From: Rhodospira sp. | Lineage (GTDB): Bacteria > Pseudomonadota > Alphaproteobacteria > Rhodospirillales > Rhodospirillaceae | NCBI GenBank assembly: GCA_028277295.1 | Contig: JANQGN010000254.1 | Location: 1 to 21,322 of the forward strand | DNA length: 21,322 nt | Direction of reading: 5' to 3' | Shown: positions 1 to 7,994 of the stretch, in pieces | Position numbering within the stretch: the first letter of the stretch is position 1 | Layout: every line of letters starts with the position of its first letter | Program-made: the position numbers and the translations under genes | The notes under the pieces: model-generated | What the model was told of the DNA's origin: nothing | What the model saw: only the letters and a program-made list of their open reading frames with translations | Database searches by the model: none

Positions 1-1
1 C

Positions 2-1549
2 GAGATCGGCGTGGACGCGGTCGAGGTGCAGTCCACCGCCGACGTGCTGCCCATGCAGGTGGCCGGCGAGCAGGACTTCCCCGAGGACCTGCGCCTGACC
101 TACCGCTTCCTGGATCTGCGCCGCGAGCAGGTGCACCGCAACATCGTGCTCCGGTCGGAGGTGATCAGCGCCATTCGCCGCCGCATGATCGAGCAAGGCT
201 TCCTGGAGTACCAGACGCCCATCCTCACCGCGTCCAGCCCCGAGGGGGCGCGCGACTTCCTGGTGCCCTCCCGGCTGCATCCGGGCCAGTTCTACGCCCT
301 GCCGCAGGCGCCGCAGCAGTTCAAGCAGTTGCTGATGGTCTCGGGGTTCGACCGGTATTTCCAGATCGCCCCCTGCTTCCGCGACGAGGACAGCCGCGCC
401 GACCGCTCCCCCGGCGAGTTCTATCAGCTCGACTTCGAAATGAGCTTCGTCACCCAGGATGATGTGTTCAACGCCATCGAGCCGGTGCTGGCCGGGGTGT
501 TCGAGGCGTTCGCCGGCGGCCGCGCGGTGACCAGGCCACCGTTCCCGCGCATCCCCTTTGACGAGGCCATGCTGAAGTATGGCTCCGACAAGCCGGACCT
601 GCGTAACCCGCTGATCATCCAGGATGTCACCGAGCATTTCCGGGGGGGCGGCTTTGGCCTGTTCGCCAAGCTGATCGATGGCAAGGGCGCGGTGGTGCGG
701 GCCGTCCCGGCCCCGGGCGCGGCGGAACGCCCGCGCGGCTGGTACGACAAACTGAACGACTGGGCGCGCGAGATGGGCGCCGGCGGCCTGGGCTACATCA
801 TCTTCGGCGCCGAGGGTCCCAAGGGACCCATCGCCAAGAACCTGGAGGCCGACCGGGTCGAGGCCCTGCGCGCCCAGATGGACTTGAAGGCCGGCGATGC
901 CGTGTTCTTCGCCTGTGACAAGCCGTTGCCGGCCGCCAAGTTCGCCGGCCTCGTGCGCACCAAGATGTGCGACGAACTGGGCGTGCTGGAGACCGGCGTG
1001 TTCAAGTTCTGCTGGACCGTGGACTTCCCCATGTTCGAGCTGAATGAGGACACCGGCCAAGTCGAGTTCAGCCACAACCCGTTCTCCATGCCCCAGGGCG
1101 GCCTGGAGGCGCTGGAAACCATGGACCCGCTGGACATCAAGGCGTTCCAGTACGATATCGTCTGCAATGGCGTGGAGTTGTCCTCGGGCGCCATCCGGAA
1201 CCACCGCCCGGACATTATGTTCAAGGCGTTCGGCATCGCCGGGTATTCGCCCGAGCACGTGGAGGCACACTTCGGCGGCATGCTGAATGCCTTCCGCTTC
1301 GGCGCCCCGCCGCACGGCGGCGCGGCCCCGGGCATCGACCGCATTGTCATGCTGCTGGCCGACGAGCCCAACATCCGCGAGGTCATCGCCTTCCCCATGA
1401 ATGGGCAGGCGCAGGACCTGTTGATGCAGGCCCCCAGCGGGGTGAGCGAGCGGCAGCTCAAGGAGTTGCACATCAAGCTGGACCTGCCCAAGCCCAAGCC
1501 GAAAGCCCAAGGAACGGGACCGGTGCCGTCGGGTGACAACGCGGCTTGA
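2..1549 (+). CDS. aspS: Aspartyl-tRNA synthetase, 5' end missing (C-terminal ~515 residues)
   Basis: Charges tRNA(Asp) (possibly also tRNA(Asn)) with aspartate in the cytoplasm. The frame is open from the left window edge, so the N-terminal OB-fold anticodon-binding domain (roughly the first 80 residues) lies outside. The class II synthetase motifs are visible: motif 1 around YRFLDLRR, motif 2 around FRDEDSRADRSPGEFYQLDF, and motif 3 around APGIDRIVMLLAD. The bacterial-type GAD insertion lies between motifs 2 and 3. The C-terminal NIREVIAFPMNGQAQDLL block is typical of bacterial AspRS. The last ~25 residues are a Lys/Pro-rich tail. The stop codon (TGA at 1547-1549) lies inside the next gene, which overlaps by 17 bp and suggests translational coupling. 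Asp versus Asp/Asn specificity cannot be judged because the deciding N-terminal residues are absent. Confidence 0.97.
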   Translation, partial: EIGVDAVEVQSTADVLPMQVAGEQDFPEDLRLTYRFLDLRREQVHRNIVLRSEVISAIRRRMIEQGFLEYQTPILTASSPEGARDFLVPSRLHPGQFYALPQAPQQFKQLLMVSGFDRYFQIAPCFRDEDSRADRSPGEFYQLDFEMSFVTQDDVFNAIEPVLAGVFEAFAGGRAVTRPPFPRIPFDEAMLKYGSDKPDLRNPLIIQDVTEHFRGGGFGLFAKLIDGKGAVVRAVPAPGAAERPRGWYDKLNDWAREMGAGGLGYIIFGAEGPKGPIAKNLEADRVEALRAQMDLKAGDAVFFACDKPLPAAKFAGLVRTKMCDELGVLETGVFKFCWTVDFPMFELNEDTGQVEFSHNPFSMPQGGLEALETMDPLDIKAFQYDIVCNGVELSSGAIRNHRPDIMFKAFGIAGYSPEHVEAHFGGMLNAFRFGAPPHGGAAPGIDRIVMLLADEPNIREVIAFPMNGQAQDLLMQAPSGVSERQLKELHIKLDLPKPKPKAQGTGPVPSGDNAA

Positions 1550-2300
1550 CCTGACGCGTGGCCGTCCCAAGCGGCTGGCGGACGTGGCCGGCCATTGCGC
1601 CGGCCGCCGGGCCTTCATTGTCGGCAACGGGCTATCTCTGGCGGCCATGGACCTGGGGCCTCTGGCCGGCGAGGTCACCTTTGCCTTCAATGGCGCCTGG
1701 CGGCTGCGCGACCGGGGGCGCCTGATCCCCACGGTGCATCTGGTCGAAGACCGCCTGGTCGCCGAGGAGGAAGCCGAGCATCTGGCGACGCTGGATCCGG
1801 TCACGCTGCTGGTGCTGCCCAAGGATCACGCCGACGTGATCCCGCCGGGACGCGGACGCCTGCACCTGCCGGTGACCTGGTCCTACTACGATCCCCTGCG
1901 GCCGCCGCGCGAGCCCGGCTTCACCACCGATGCCACCGACGGGCGTTTGCACGCCGGGCAGAGCGTTGCCTACCTGGCCCTGCAACTGGCCTTCGTCATG
2001 GGCTGCGATCCCGTGGTCCTGCTGGGCATCGACCTGGACTACCGGCTGCCCCCCTCGGCGCGGGTGGCGCGGCATGTGGTGACCTCGACCGCCGCCGATC
2101 CCAATCACTTCGATCCCGGCTATTTCGGCCCCGGCCGGCGCTGGCACTTGCCCAAGACCGACCGGATGCTGGTGGCCTTCCGCCGGGCGGCCCGGGTCTA
2201 CGCCGACCACGGGCGACGGCTGGTGAACGCCACGCCCGGCGGGCGGCTGACCGGAGTCGCGCGTGTGCCCTATGACGTGGCCATCGCCGACAGGCCCTGA
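1533..2300 (+). CDS. MptE-like / DUF115 family protein
   Basis: A 255-residue cytoplasmic protein starting with GTG inside the end of aspS; no ATG lies near the N terminus. It resembles the family annotated as 6-hydroxymethylpterin diphosphokinase MptE-like (DUF115). It has a nucleotide-binding-like FIVGNGLSL at residues 28-36, FNGAWRL near 52-58, HLVED at 69-73, GQSVAYLALQLAFVMG at 142-157 followed by LLGIDLDY at 163-170, and a DPNHFDPGYFG block at 189-199. Many bacterial members sit in surface-glycan or flagellin-glycosylation loci, so a sugar-transferase-like role is as plausible as a pterin role. The exact reaction is unknown. The 3' end overlaps the convergent ABC permease gene by 31 bp. 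Family assignment is from remembered motif patterns and the function is inference. Confidence 0.8.
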   Translation: MTTRLDLTRGRPKRLADVAGHCAGRRAFIVGNGLSLAAMDLGPLAGEVTFAFNGAWRLRDRGRLIPTVHLVEDRLVAEEEAEHLATLDPVTLLVLPKDHADVIPPGRGRLHLPVTWSYYDPLRPPREPGFTTDATDGRLHAGQSVAYLALQLAFVMGCDPVVLLGIDLDYRLPPSARVARHVVTSTAADPNHFDPGYFGPGRRWHLPKTDRMLVAFRRAARVYADHGRRLVNATPGGRLTGVARVPYDVAIADRP

Positions 2301-3625
2301 CCCGCCCGCCGCCAGCGCCAGGCCACCAGCGCCCAGGCGCCGACCGCCTGGCCCAGGGCCGGGATCAGGGAACCGGTGATGGTCGCCTCCGCCGTGGGGC
2401 GCAGGGCCATGGCGATGGTCGGGATCGCCTCTTGGAGCACAAGCGGCAGCAAGACATACAGGGCGACGAGGTAGATGATCGCGCCCAGGGTGCCGCGCCG
2501 CCGGTCGCTGTCGAGGTTGACCGTCAGGACCACCCCGATGTCGCGGATCAGGAACAGCACCATGCTCCATGTCAGCGTCGAGGCCCACGGTGGCGCGGAC
2601 ACCGCCGTCAATGCCCCGGTCAGGCCCATGGCCAGCAAGACGCTCATTGCCAGGCCGGTGACCCAGGCCGGTGCCTCCAGGAGCAGGGAGATCGGCCGAT
2701 CGCGCTCCGGCGTCGGCGCGGCCAGCCAGCGGCGCAGGGTCACGCTGTCGTTCAAGGACATCACCGCGGCCCACAAGGTCAGCCCAGTGACGGTGACGAA
2801 CGCGGCCGTGAGCCGCGTGACCTCCTTGGCCGCCCCCATGTCGGTCCCGACGAAGGGCACACCGGACTCGGCGAAGCCGGCCGCGTAGACGGCCACGAAG
2901 ACCAGGAAGGCGAGCCAGGTCCAGGGCTGGGGCCTGTAGCGCAATTCGTCGCGCATCAGGGCATGGACGCCGGCCAGCACCCACACGACCGCCGCCCCCT
3001 GGGAGGCCAGCAGGAAGGTGTCTCCGGGCAGGCTCCACAACCACCAGTGCACCGAGCCGAGGGACCAGGCGTAGTCCCGGCTGGCCAGGATCGCGGCCAC
3101 GCCGATGGCGCTGACCTGGCCCAGGGTGACCGTGCCCAGCAACGCCGAGGGGCGCTGGCCGCGTTGCAGCACCATGCCGACGAAAAGGGCGCTGCCTTGG
3201 GCGATCACCGCGGTCAAGATAAGGGAGGGAAGGTCGTCCAGGCCGGTGATGCCCACGCCCAACATGACCAGCAGGCAGATCGCCACGCCATACCAGGTGT
3301 AGGCCGTGGCCCCCAACAGCTTGCCCCACGTCAGGCTCCAGGGGCCGACGGCGTTCATGCGCTGCGAATCCCAGGTGCCGCCGACAACCTCGTCTGTCAC
3401 CGCGCCGGCCGCCTGCCGCCCGCCCCAGATCACCGCAAGCACGAACATCGCCGCCTTCGCCGCCTGATCCACGCCGTCTGGCCCCGCCGCCGCGTTCGCG
3501 CCCAGGAACGCGAGCCCCAGCAGAAGCGGCATGGCAATCAGCCGATGAGTCGAGAACTCCGTCCACAGGTAGCGACGAAACTCCGGATTGGACAAGGGAT
3601 TAACAGTATCGGCCAGTGTCGTCAT
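2270..3625 (-). CDS. ABC-2 type transporter permease subunit
   Basis: A 451-residue, strongly hydrophobic inner-membrane protein with about ten to twelve predicted transmembrane stretches, for example MPLLLGLAFLGANAAAG, LGATAYTWYGVAICLLVML and LGAIIYLVALYVLLPLVL. There is no signal peptide. The N-terminal region NPLSNPEFRRYLWTEFS looks like the cytoplasmic lead-in seen in ABC-2/Gld-like permeases. A conserved-looking DEVVGGTWDSQRMNAVGP segment follows the second hydrophobic stretch and probably contacts the ATPase. The start ATG overlaps the stop of the ATPase gene in an ATGA arrangement (3622-3625), so the two are translationally coupled and form one exporter. The substrate cannot be deduced. 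The 3' end overlaps the convergent MptE-like gene by 31 bp, and no intrinsic terminator is visible there. Confidence 0.85.
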   Translation of the reverse strand: MTTLADTVNPLSNPEFRRYLWTEFSTHRLIAMPLLLGLAFLGANAAAGPDGVDQAAKAAMFVLAVIWGGRQAAGAVTDEVVGGTWDSQRMNAVGPWSLTWGKLLGATAYTWYGVAICLLVMLGVGITGLDDLPSLILTAVIAQGSALFVGMVLQRGQRPSALLGTVTLGQVSAIGVAAILASRDYAWSLGSVHWWLWSLPGDTFLLASQGAAVVWVLAGVHALMRDELRYRPQPWTWLAFLVFVAVYAAGFAESGVPFVGTDMGAAKEVTRLTAAFVTVTGLTLWAAVMSLNDSVTLRRWLAAPTPERDRPISLLLEAPAWVTGLAMSVLLAMGLTGALTAVSAPPWASTLTWSMVLFLIRDIGVVLTVNLDSDRRRGTLGAIIYLVALYVLLPLVLQEAIPTIAMALRPTAEATITGSLIPALGQAVGAWALVAWRWRRAGQGLSAMATS

Positions 3626-4635
3626 GGACGGACCTTTCCGAGGTCGGGCGGGGCGGCGGTTTCCGCGCGCACATGATCGAGGTAAACGTCCTGAAGGTTG
3701 CGGCGGTCGAGGTCGAAGGCGTACACGTCCAGGCCGTGCTCCATGAGGACGCGCAGCAGCGCGGCGCGGCGGGCCGGGTCATGACCGCCGGCCAGTTTCA
3801 GGCGAATCGTGGGATCGTCCAGGCTATCGTGGCTTACGTGGTGGACGTCGGGGAGAGTGCCGAGCAGCGTCGTCAGGTCGGGGCCCGGCGTGGCCAGCCG
3901 CACCACCACCCGGGCCGCCGTGTCGGTTGTCGGCGCGCCGCTGCTTGACGAGTCGATGGGCTGGTGGCGGATCACGCGGCCTTCGCGCAAGATGAGCAGA
4001 TGCGTGGAGTAGTCTTCCAACTCCGCCAGGATGTGCGAGGACACCACCAGCGTCACGCCGAGATCGTGGCGCAGCCGTCGGAACAGGGCGGCCAGGTCGG
4101 CGCGGCTCTCCGGGTCCAATCCGGACGCCGGTTCATCCAGCAACAGGACCCGGGGTTGGTGAACCATGGCCTGGGCGATGGCCAGACGCTGGCGCAGGCC
4201 ACGCGACAGGGTGCCGGCCTTTTGCGTCAGGCGATCGGCCAGGCCCACCGCTTCGGCCGCCCAGGCGATGCGACCGGGGATCTCCCGGGTGGGGACGGCG
4301 CGGGCGGCGGCCGCATGCCACAGGCCCTGTCGCACCGACAGGCCGTCATACAGCCCGAAGATGTCCTGAAGGAAGCCGGTGATGCGATGCACGGCGCGGG
4401 GCGAGTCGGACACGTCCAGTCCGTCGACGCGGATGCGTCCGGCGAAGGGAGGGTCCAGGGCCGCCAGGCACCGCATCAGGGTGGTCTTGCCGGCGCCATT
4501 GGGGCCCACCAGCGCGGTGATCGATCCCGCTGGCACGCTGAAGCCGACCCGGTCCAGGGCGCGATGACCGGGGTAGTCCTGGGTCAGCCCATCCACGTGG
4601 ATGAGCGTGGCGTCGGGAGTGGAGTCCAGGGGCAC
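3622..4635 (-). CDS. ABC transporter ATP-binding protein
   Basis: A 337-residue nucleotide-binding subunit of an ABC-2 type exporter. Walker A GPNGAGKT is at residues 44-51, the Q-loop Gln is near 90, the signature LSRGLRQR is at 143-150, Walker B VLLLDEP ends at 169, the D-loop SGLDP is at 171-175, and the H-loop His is at 201. LSRGL in place of LSGGQ is common in ABC-2 exporter ATPases and is not a defect. Residues ~230-337 form an extra C-terminal domain, as is frequent in this group. The start is a GTG with a weak GGAG upstream. The gene is first in a two-gene operon with the permease and is divergent from the EAL-domain gene. Transport direction (export) is inferred from family; the substrate is unknown. 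Confidence 0.92.
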   Translation of the reverse strand: MPLDSTPDATLIHVDGLTQDYPGHRALDRVGFSVPAGSITALVGPNGAGKTTLMRCLAALDPPFAGRIRVDGLDVSDSPRAVHRITGFLQDIFGLYDGLSVRQGLWHAAAARAVPTREIPGRIAWAAEAVGLADRLTQKAGTLSRGLRQRLAIAQAMVHQPRVLLLDEPASGLDPESRADLAALFRRLRHDLGVTLVVSSHILAELEDYSTHLLILREGRVIRHQPIDSSSSGAPTTDTAARVVVRLATPGPDLTTLLGTLPDVHHVSHDSLDDPTIRLKLAGGHDPARRAALLRVLMEHGLDVYAFDLDRRNLQDVYLDHVRAETAAPPDLGKVRP

Positions 4636-4950
4636 GGTCGGCGGCTCCGGCTAAAAGGCGAGGGCAAGGCGAGGACAGGGCGCGGACGCGCGACTTGGGA
4701 GCGCCATCATAGCCGACGGTGGACGGCCCGTCACGGGATGCGCCCTGGAAAAACGGTAACGAAACCGTGTATCAACGCCGAAGTGTGGTCCAGAAGGCGC
4801 GGGGCCGATTAGGGGTGGCGCGGGGTGACACGGTCTCGGGATAAGCAGGAAGCCTTGATCGAGGGCGTGCCTCGATCGCTTGGACCGGCGGCGGTTCACA
4901 GGTCCATTGTTGTTTCTGTATTGGTTCTCAACCCAGTCAAGGACGAGCTC
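4636..4950. promoter_or_regulatory. Divergent intergenic region between ABC operon and EAL gene
   Basis: This 315-bp gap separates the divergent ABC ATPase and EAL genes, so it should hold promoters for both. I could not identify a convincing -35/-10 pair. A perfect inverted repeat, GATCGAGG - GCGTG - CCTCGATC, lies at 4857-4877, about 75 bp before the preferred EAL start. It could be an operator or a 5'-leader hairpin. An in-frame GTG at 4825 would extend the EAL protein by 42 residues across this hairpin, but that extension looks non-coding. Confidence 0.4.
4939..4943 (+). promoter_or_regulatory. Ribosome binding site deciding the EAL-gene start
   Basis: AAGGA lies 7 nt upstream of the ATG at 4951. 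The alternative upstream GTG at 4825 has no comparable Shine-Dalgarno sequence, so the ATG is preferred. Confidence 0.65.
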
Positions 4951-6033
4951 ATGAGCCGATCCCTGTGCCCCCGTTGCGAGCGCATGCCCGACGTGCCCGA
5001 GGCAGGCGGGCGCCTGTTCATCTGGCCACCGCTGGGTCACACCGCCGACAAGATACGGGTGGCGCTGGCCCGCGACGCGATGGCTTGCGATGATCGTCAG
5101 GCGGATGGGTGCCTGGTCGTGACGGTACCGGAAAACGGCCACGGCCGCTTCGCCGAGCGCATGGCCACGGCCCTGACGGCCGCCGAGGCCCGCGACAGCC
5201 GGATCCTGTTCATGCCGGGGGACGCCGAGCCCCAGGTGACGGCCATGGGGCGGGTGGACCAGCTCGAAACATACCTCACACGGCAACAGAGCCGCTGGCT
5301 GCTGGACGTGATGCGCGCCGAGCGCGTGACCACGATGTTCCAGCCGATCTTTTATGTAGACGAGCCGGATCGGGTCTTTGCCCACGAATGCTTGCTGCGC
5401 GGCGTGGACGAAGACGGGGCGCTGATCGCGCCGACACGGATGTTCGACATCGCCCGGCGCGCCGATCTGATCTTTCAACTGGACAAGCTGGCGCGCACCA
5501 CCGCCGTGGCCAATGCCGCGGCCCAAGGGATCGACACCTGTGTCTTCATCAACTTCACGCCGTCGTCGATCTACGATCCCGTGAACTGTCTGCGCACCAC
5601 CCTGGCCGCCGTCGACGAGGCGGGGCTCGATCGGGGACAGGTGGTGTTCGAGGTCATCGAGACCGAGGACATTCATGACCCCGAGCATCTGGCGGGCGTA
5701 TTGGCCTTCTATCGCCGGGCCGGGTTCCGCGTGGCGCTGGATGATCTGGGGGGCGGCTACGCGAGCCTGGGCCTGTTGCCCAGCCTGAGGCCGGACTTCG
5801 TGAAGCTGGACCGTTCGCTGGTCAGCGGTGTGCATGCGGAGCCGGTCAAGGCCGTCATCATCGAGCGTCTGGTGCAAATGGCCCACGATCTCAACATCGC
5901 GGTCGTCGCCGAGGGCGTCGAGGAGGCGGAGGACCTGGGTTGGCTGCAGGCCCACGCCGTGGACTTTGTCCAGGGGTTCCTGCTGGCCCGGCCAGCCCGT
6001 GGGCCTTGGCGGCCAGAGCCCGGGCTGGCCTGA
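4951..6033 (+). CDS. EAL-domain cyclic di-GMP phosphodiesterase
   Basis: A 360-residue cytoplasmic protein predicted to hydrolyse c-di-GMP to pGpG. The EAL domain spans about residues 115-350. The metal- and substrate-binding residues are all present: Glu146 in ECLLR (the EAL signature), Asn201 in INFTPSS, Glu234 in FEVIETE, Asp264-Asp265 in DDLGGGYASL, Lys285 in FVKLDRSL, Glu321 in VAEGVE and Gln341 in VQGFLLARP. It should therefore be active rather than a degenerate effector. The N-terminal ~110 residues are not a recognised sensor. They start with a CPRC pair (Cys6, Cys9) and contain WPPLGHTADKIR. There is no GGDEF domain, membrane segment or receiver domain. The start follows AAGGA at good spacing; a GTG at 4825 would add 42 residues. 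It lies in the same window as a PilZ-BcsA cellulose operon, so a role in lowering cellulose synthesis is possible but unproven. Confidence 0.93.
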   Translation: MSRSLCPRCERMPDVPEAGGRLFIWPPLGHTADKIRVALARDAMACDDRQADGCLVVTVPENGHGRFAERMATALTAAEARDSRILFMPGDAEPQVTAMGRVDQLETYLTRQQSRWLLDVMRAERVTTMFQPIFYVDEPDRVFAHECLLRGVDEDGALIAPTRMFDIARRADLIFQLDKLARTTAVANAAAQGIDTCVFINFTPSSIYDPVNCLRTTLAAVDEAGLDRGQVVFEVIETEDIHDPEHLAGVLAFYRRAGFRVALDDLGGGYASLGLLPSLRPDFVKLDRSLVSGVHAEPVKAVIIERLVQMAHDLNIAVVAEGVEEAEDLGWLQAHAVDFVQGFLLARPARGPWRPEPGLA

Positions 6034-6096
6034 TGGCGCCACCCGCGCCGGGGGCCGGCGGGCCTCCCTCAACCAGCCACAAACGGAGCCAGCCAC

Positions 6097-6130
6097 AAAA
6101 AGGAACCCCGCCGTCGATGCGCCGGGGTTC
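6097..6130 (-). terminator. Intrinsic terminator-like hairpin, minus orientation
   Basis: GAACCCCG (6103-6110) pairs with CGGGGTTC (6123-6130) around a 12-nt loop. Read on the minus strand, the stem is followed by a five-U tract from the A-run at 6097-6101. It lies 63 bp beyond the stop of the + strand EAL gene and could also stop that transcript weakly, but the U-tract favours minus-strand termination. Confidence 0.6.
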
Positions 6131-6429
6131 AGGTCAGCATGAGGAGATGCCTTTTCGACACGGAAATGGTTGCTCTTGAAAACCACCAAGTTTCGCTCCG
6201 AACAGACCACCGATGCAAGATACGTGTCGACACGGATCGCCCTCGCGAGCCCGCGCGACGCCTGGCGCATCCATGATATCAGTTGCTTCAGGCGGTTCCC
6301 GGAGATCTCTAGTCAGGACCGTGTAAGATGGGCGCGAGGGCCATGAGGCGCCCATCGGAGGGTGTCCGCCCGTCGACGGCGCCGATAGGGCCGACTCCGA
6401 TACCGCGGCGGCGCCAGGAAACCAAAGAG

Positions 6430-6457
6430 AAAACCCCCCGGACCGGGTCCGGGGGGT
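6430..6457 (-). terminator. Strong GC-rich intrinsic terminator, minus orientation
   Basis: ACCCCCCGGACC (6433-6444) and GGTCCGGGGGGT (6446-6457) form a perfect 12-bp inverted repeat, in practice an 11-bp stem with a 3-nt loop. On the minus strand the stem is followed by UUUU then CUCUUU. It probably ends transcripts entering from the HD-domain operon at 7035-8978. On the plus strand it is followed by TCTCCCTCC, a poor U-tract. Confidence 0.7.
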
Positions 6458-7034
6458 CTCCCTCCGACGGAGAGGCTGGGGGGCAGTCGGGGGGGGTGCC
6501 TCCCGTCAGATGATGGTTCGGGTCTCTTCGAGCGCTTGAACGGATGAGTCGCATGCGCTCATGTCATGCTTTTGTTGACGCCGGCAATTTATACGGTGGA
6601 GTCCCGAAAATGTGAAGAGCCTTGTGTCTCAAGGCCAGGGTTTAGTGTTACTTAAGGGAATCAAGATACTTCTGATGTCCCGACCCGACACGTGCACAAT
6701 ATCAGTCAGTAAGGATATGACGCAAGCGATTTTTATTGCGATAAAATTTCGAAGACAAAGAACCAATATTTTCTCATTGTTACTGTGCTTTTGCATAAAA
6801 TCCAATTGGAGTGCGTTTCGATATTGAACTGAATGCAAAAGGCGAACACTGCCGGTCGAGTGTACGTAATTGTTGTGAAATCTTTCGGGGTGGTTTCGGG
6901 GCCACAAAAGGTTTCGGCGATCCTGCGAGAGGGTCTTGGCCGGTTCCGTCTCGACTGTCTTCGACCCATGCCAGGGCCTGTTGACAACAGGGGCACGGCG
7001 CATGGTCGCGACGTGACGCCAAAGGGCCCGCCGC

Positions 7035-7721
7035 CTATCGCCGTTCCAGCGCCAGGCGGGCGGCGATCGCCTCGAACGTCTCCAGGAACACATCATGGGC
7101 GGCGCGCGACGGCATGGGGGTCAGCGTCAGGCCCGGCCAGGGACGCTCCTTGATGCCCAGGACGGTGCGCACCTCTCGCGTATCGAAGCCGGCCAGTTGC
7201 ACCGCCTCGGTGGCCCCGGTGATCAGGTCGGCGCGCTTCACCAGGGCCTTGCGCTCCACGTCCAGGCGCGGCGGCAGGCCGAAGCGGATGTGGACGGCCA
7301 CCATCAGGCGGTCCTCGACCTCCTTGAACACATCGCCCACAACGGCCTTCAGGGGCGTGATCAGGTCGTGGGTGACGTATTCCGACGCGTCGTGCAGAAG
7401 CGCCGCCAGTTCCAGCTCGGTGTCGCGGCGCGGCGCCAGAAGTGCCCGGACGATCTCCACCACCACCACCGAATGCTGGGCCACCGACCAGGCGTGATCG
7501 CCCACGGTCTGGCCATTCCAGCGGGTGTTGCGGGCCAGCCCCAGGGCGATGTCGGCGATCTCGATGTCCAGCGGCGACGGTTCGAGCAGGTTCAGGCGTC
7601 GCCCCGACAGCATGCGCTGCCAGGTGCGCGGCGCGTGCGAGGCCAGGCGGGCGTGGGTCTCCGCCCGGGTGGCCGGGCCCGGTGACTGGCGGTGGCGTGG
7701 GGCAGGGGACCGCGTGACCAT
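7035..7721 (-). CDS. HD-domain metal-dependent phosphohydrolase
   Basis: A 228-residue cytoplasmic protein of the HD hydrolase superfamily, resembling the YfbR-like 5'-nucleotidase group. Metal ligands are visible: His83 in SVAQHS, His110-Asp111 in ALLHDASE, and Asp165 in KRADL. A conserved NTRWNGQT precedes the first His, and THDLITPLK follows the HD pair. The N-terminal ~30 residues are Arg/Pro-rich and probably disordered. I chose the ATG at 7721, four nucleotides after the stop of the preceding small gene. A TTG at 7799 would extend the protein over that gene, which looks artificial. It is the last gene of a three-gene minus-strand cluster. The substrate is unknown; nucleotide monophosphates are the usual guess for the family. 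Confidence 0.88.
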   Translation of the reverse strand: MVTRSPAPRHRQSPGPATRAETHARLASHAPRTWQRMLSGRRLNLLEPSPLDIEIADIALGLARNTRWNGQTVGDHAWSVAQHSVVVVEIVRALLAPRRDTELELAALLHDASEYVTHDLITPLKAVVGDVFKEVEDRLMVAVHIRFGLPPRLDVERKALVKRADLITGATEAVQLAGFDTREVRTVLGIKERPWPGLTLTPMPSRAAHDVFLETFEAIAARLALERR

Positions 7722-7725
7722 CCGT

Positions 7726-7968
7726 CTAGGCCGCCTGTTCAACCGATGAGACGGCGCCGTCCGCTTCGTTGACGGCGGCCGGTGGCGCGTCGAAATCAAA
7801 GCTCAATTGCCCGTCCTCGTTCTTGGTGGGCAGCATGGCGCAGGCCACGGCCGTGGTGCGCGGTATCACCTGCAACGGCGTCATGCCCTCGATGGGAACC
7901 GACTCGCGTCCGCGCATGCGGGACGGGGTAAGAAGGGCCATGGCCAAGCCCATCACGGTGGTCAGCAC
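7726..7968 (-). CDS. Hypothetical small protein, about 80 residues
   Basis: I do not recognise this protein. It fills the space between the amidotransferase gene (26-bp gap) and the HD-domain gene (4-bp gap), which supports a real cistron. The core reads MTPLQVIPRTTAVACAMLP followed by TKNEDGQLSFDFD, then an Ala/acidic tail. The start is uncertain: a GTG at 7968 gives 80 residues, while ATG codons at 7953, 7941, 7917 and 7884 would give shorter products, and none has a strong ribosome binding site. The first ~14 residues of the long form are hydrophobic but too short for a confident membrane segment. No function is proposed. Confidence 0.5.
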   Translation of the reverse strand: MLTTVMGLAMALLTPSRMRGRESVPIEGMTPLQVIPRTTAVACAMLPTKNEDGQLSFDFDAPPAAVNEADGAVSSVEQAA

Positions 7969-7994
7969 GACCCGGTGGCGGTGACCGGCCGGGC

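Larger units (their letters stand above)
6034..7034. other. Gene-poor region with terminators and an AT-rich patch
   Basis: About 1 kb without a convincing gene. It contains two hairpins with U-tracts on the minus strand (6097-6130 and 6430-6457), G-runs around 6475-6500, and a distinctly AT-rich patch at about 6560-6860 that contrasts with the GC-rich flanks. A 15-nt palindrome, CCTGTTGACAACAGG, lies at 6977-6991, and three TTTCGG copies occur at about 6890-6925. Several short open frames exist on both strands, but none has a good ribosome binding site together with GC-rich third positions or recognisable motifs. Confidence 0.6.

Noticed and set aside
4143..4210. Non-canonical ABC signature LSRGL as a sign of a dead ATPase
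   Set aside because: LSRGx is common in ABC-2 exporter ATPases, and all other ATP-binding motifs are intact.
4651..6270. A 539-residue open frame on the minus strand covering the EAL gene
   Set aside because: It is antisense to a gene with every EAL catalytic residue and reads through the terminator hairpin at 6097-6130. Its sequence is low-complexity, as expected of a shadow frame in GC-rich DNA.
6139..6276. Possible 45-residue plus-strand ORF just after the hairpin at 6097-6130
   Set aside because: It is too short, lacks a convincing ribosome binding site and has no recognisable pattern.
6612..6827. Possible 71-residue plus-strand protein in the AT-rich patch
   Set aside because: It has a GTG start without a Shine-Dalgarno, no recognisable motif and codon usage unlike the neighbours. 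It is kept only as part of the AT-rich patch observation.
6977..6991. CCTGTTGACAACAGG palindrome as an operator or promoter
   Set aside because: It contains TTGACA, but no -10 hexamer lies at proper spacing. A 6-bp stem is easily found by chance.
6629..7096. Possible 155-residue minus-strand protein downstream of the HD gene
   Set aside because: It overlaps the 3' end of the HD gene out of frame, has no ribosome binding site or motif, and mixes GC-rich and AT-rich composition.
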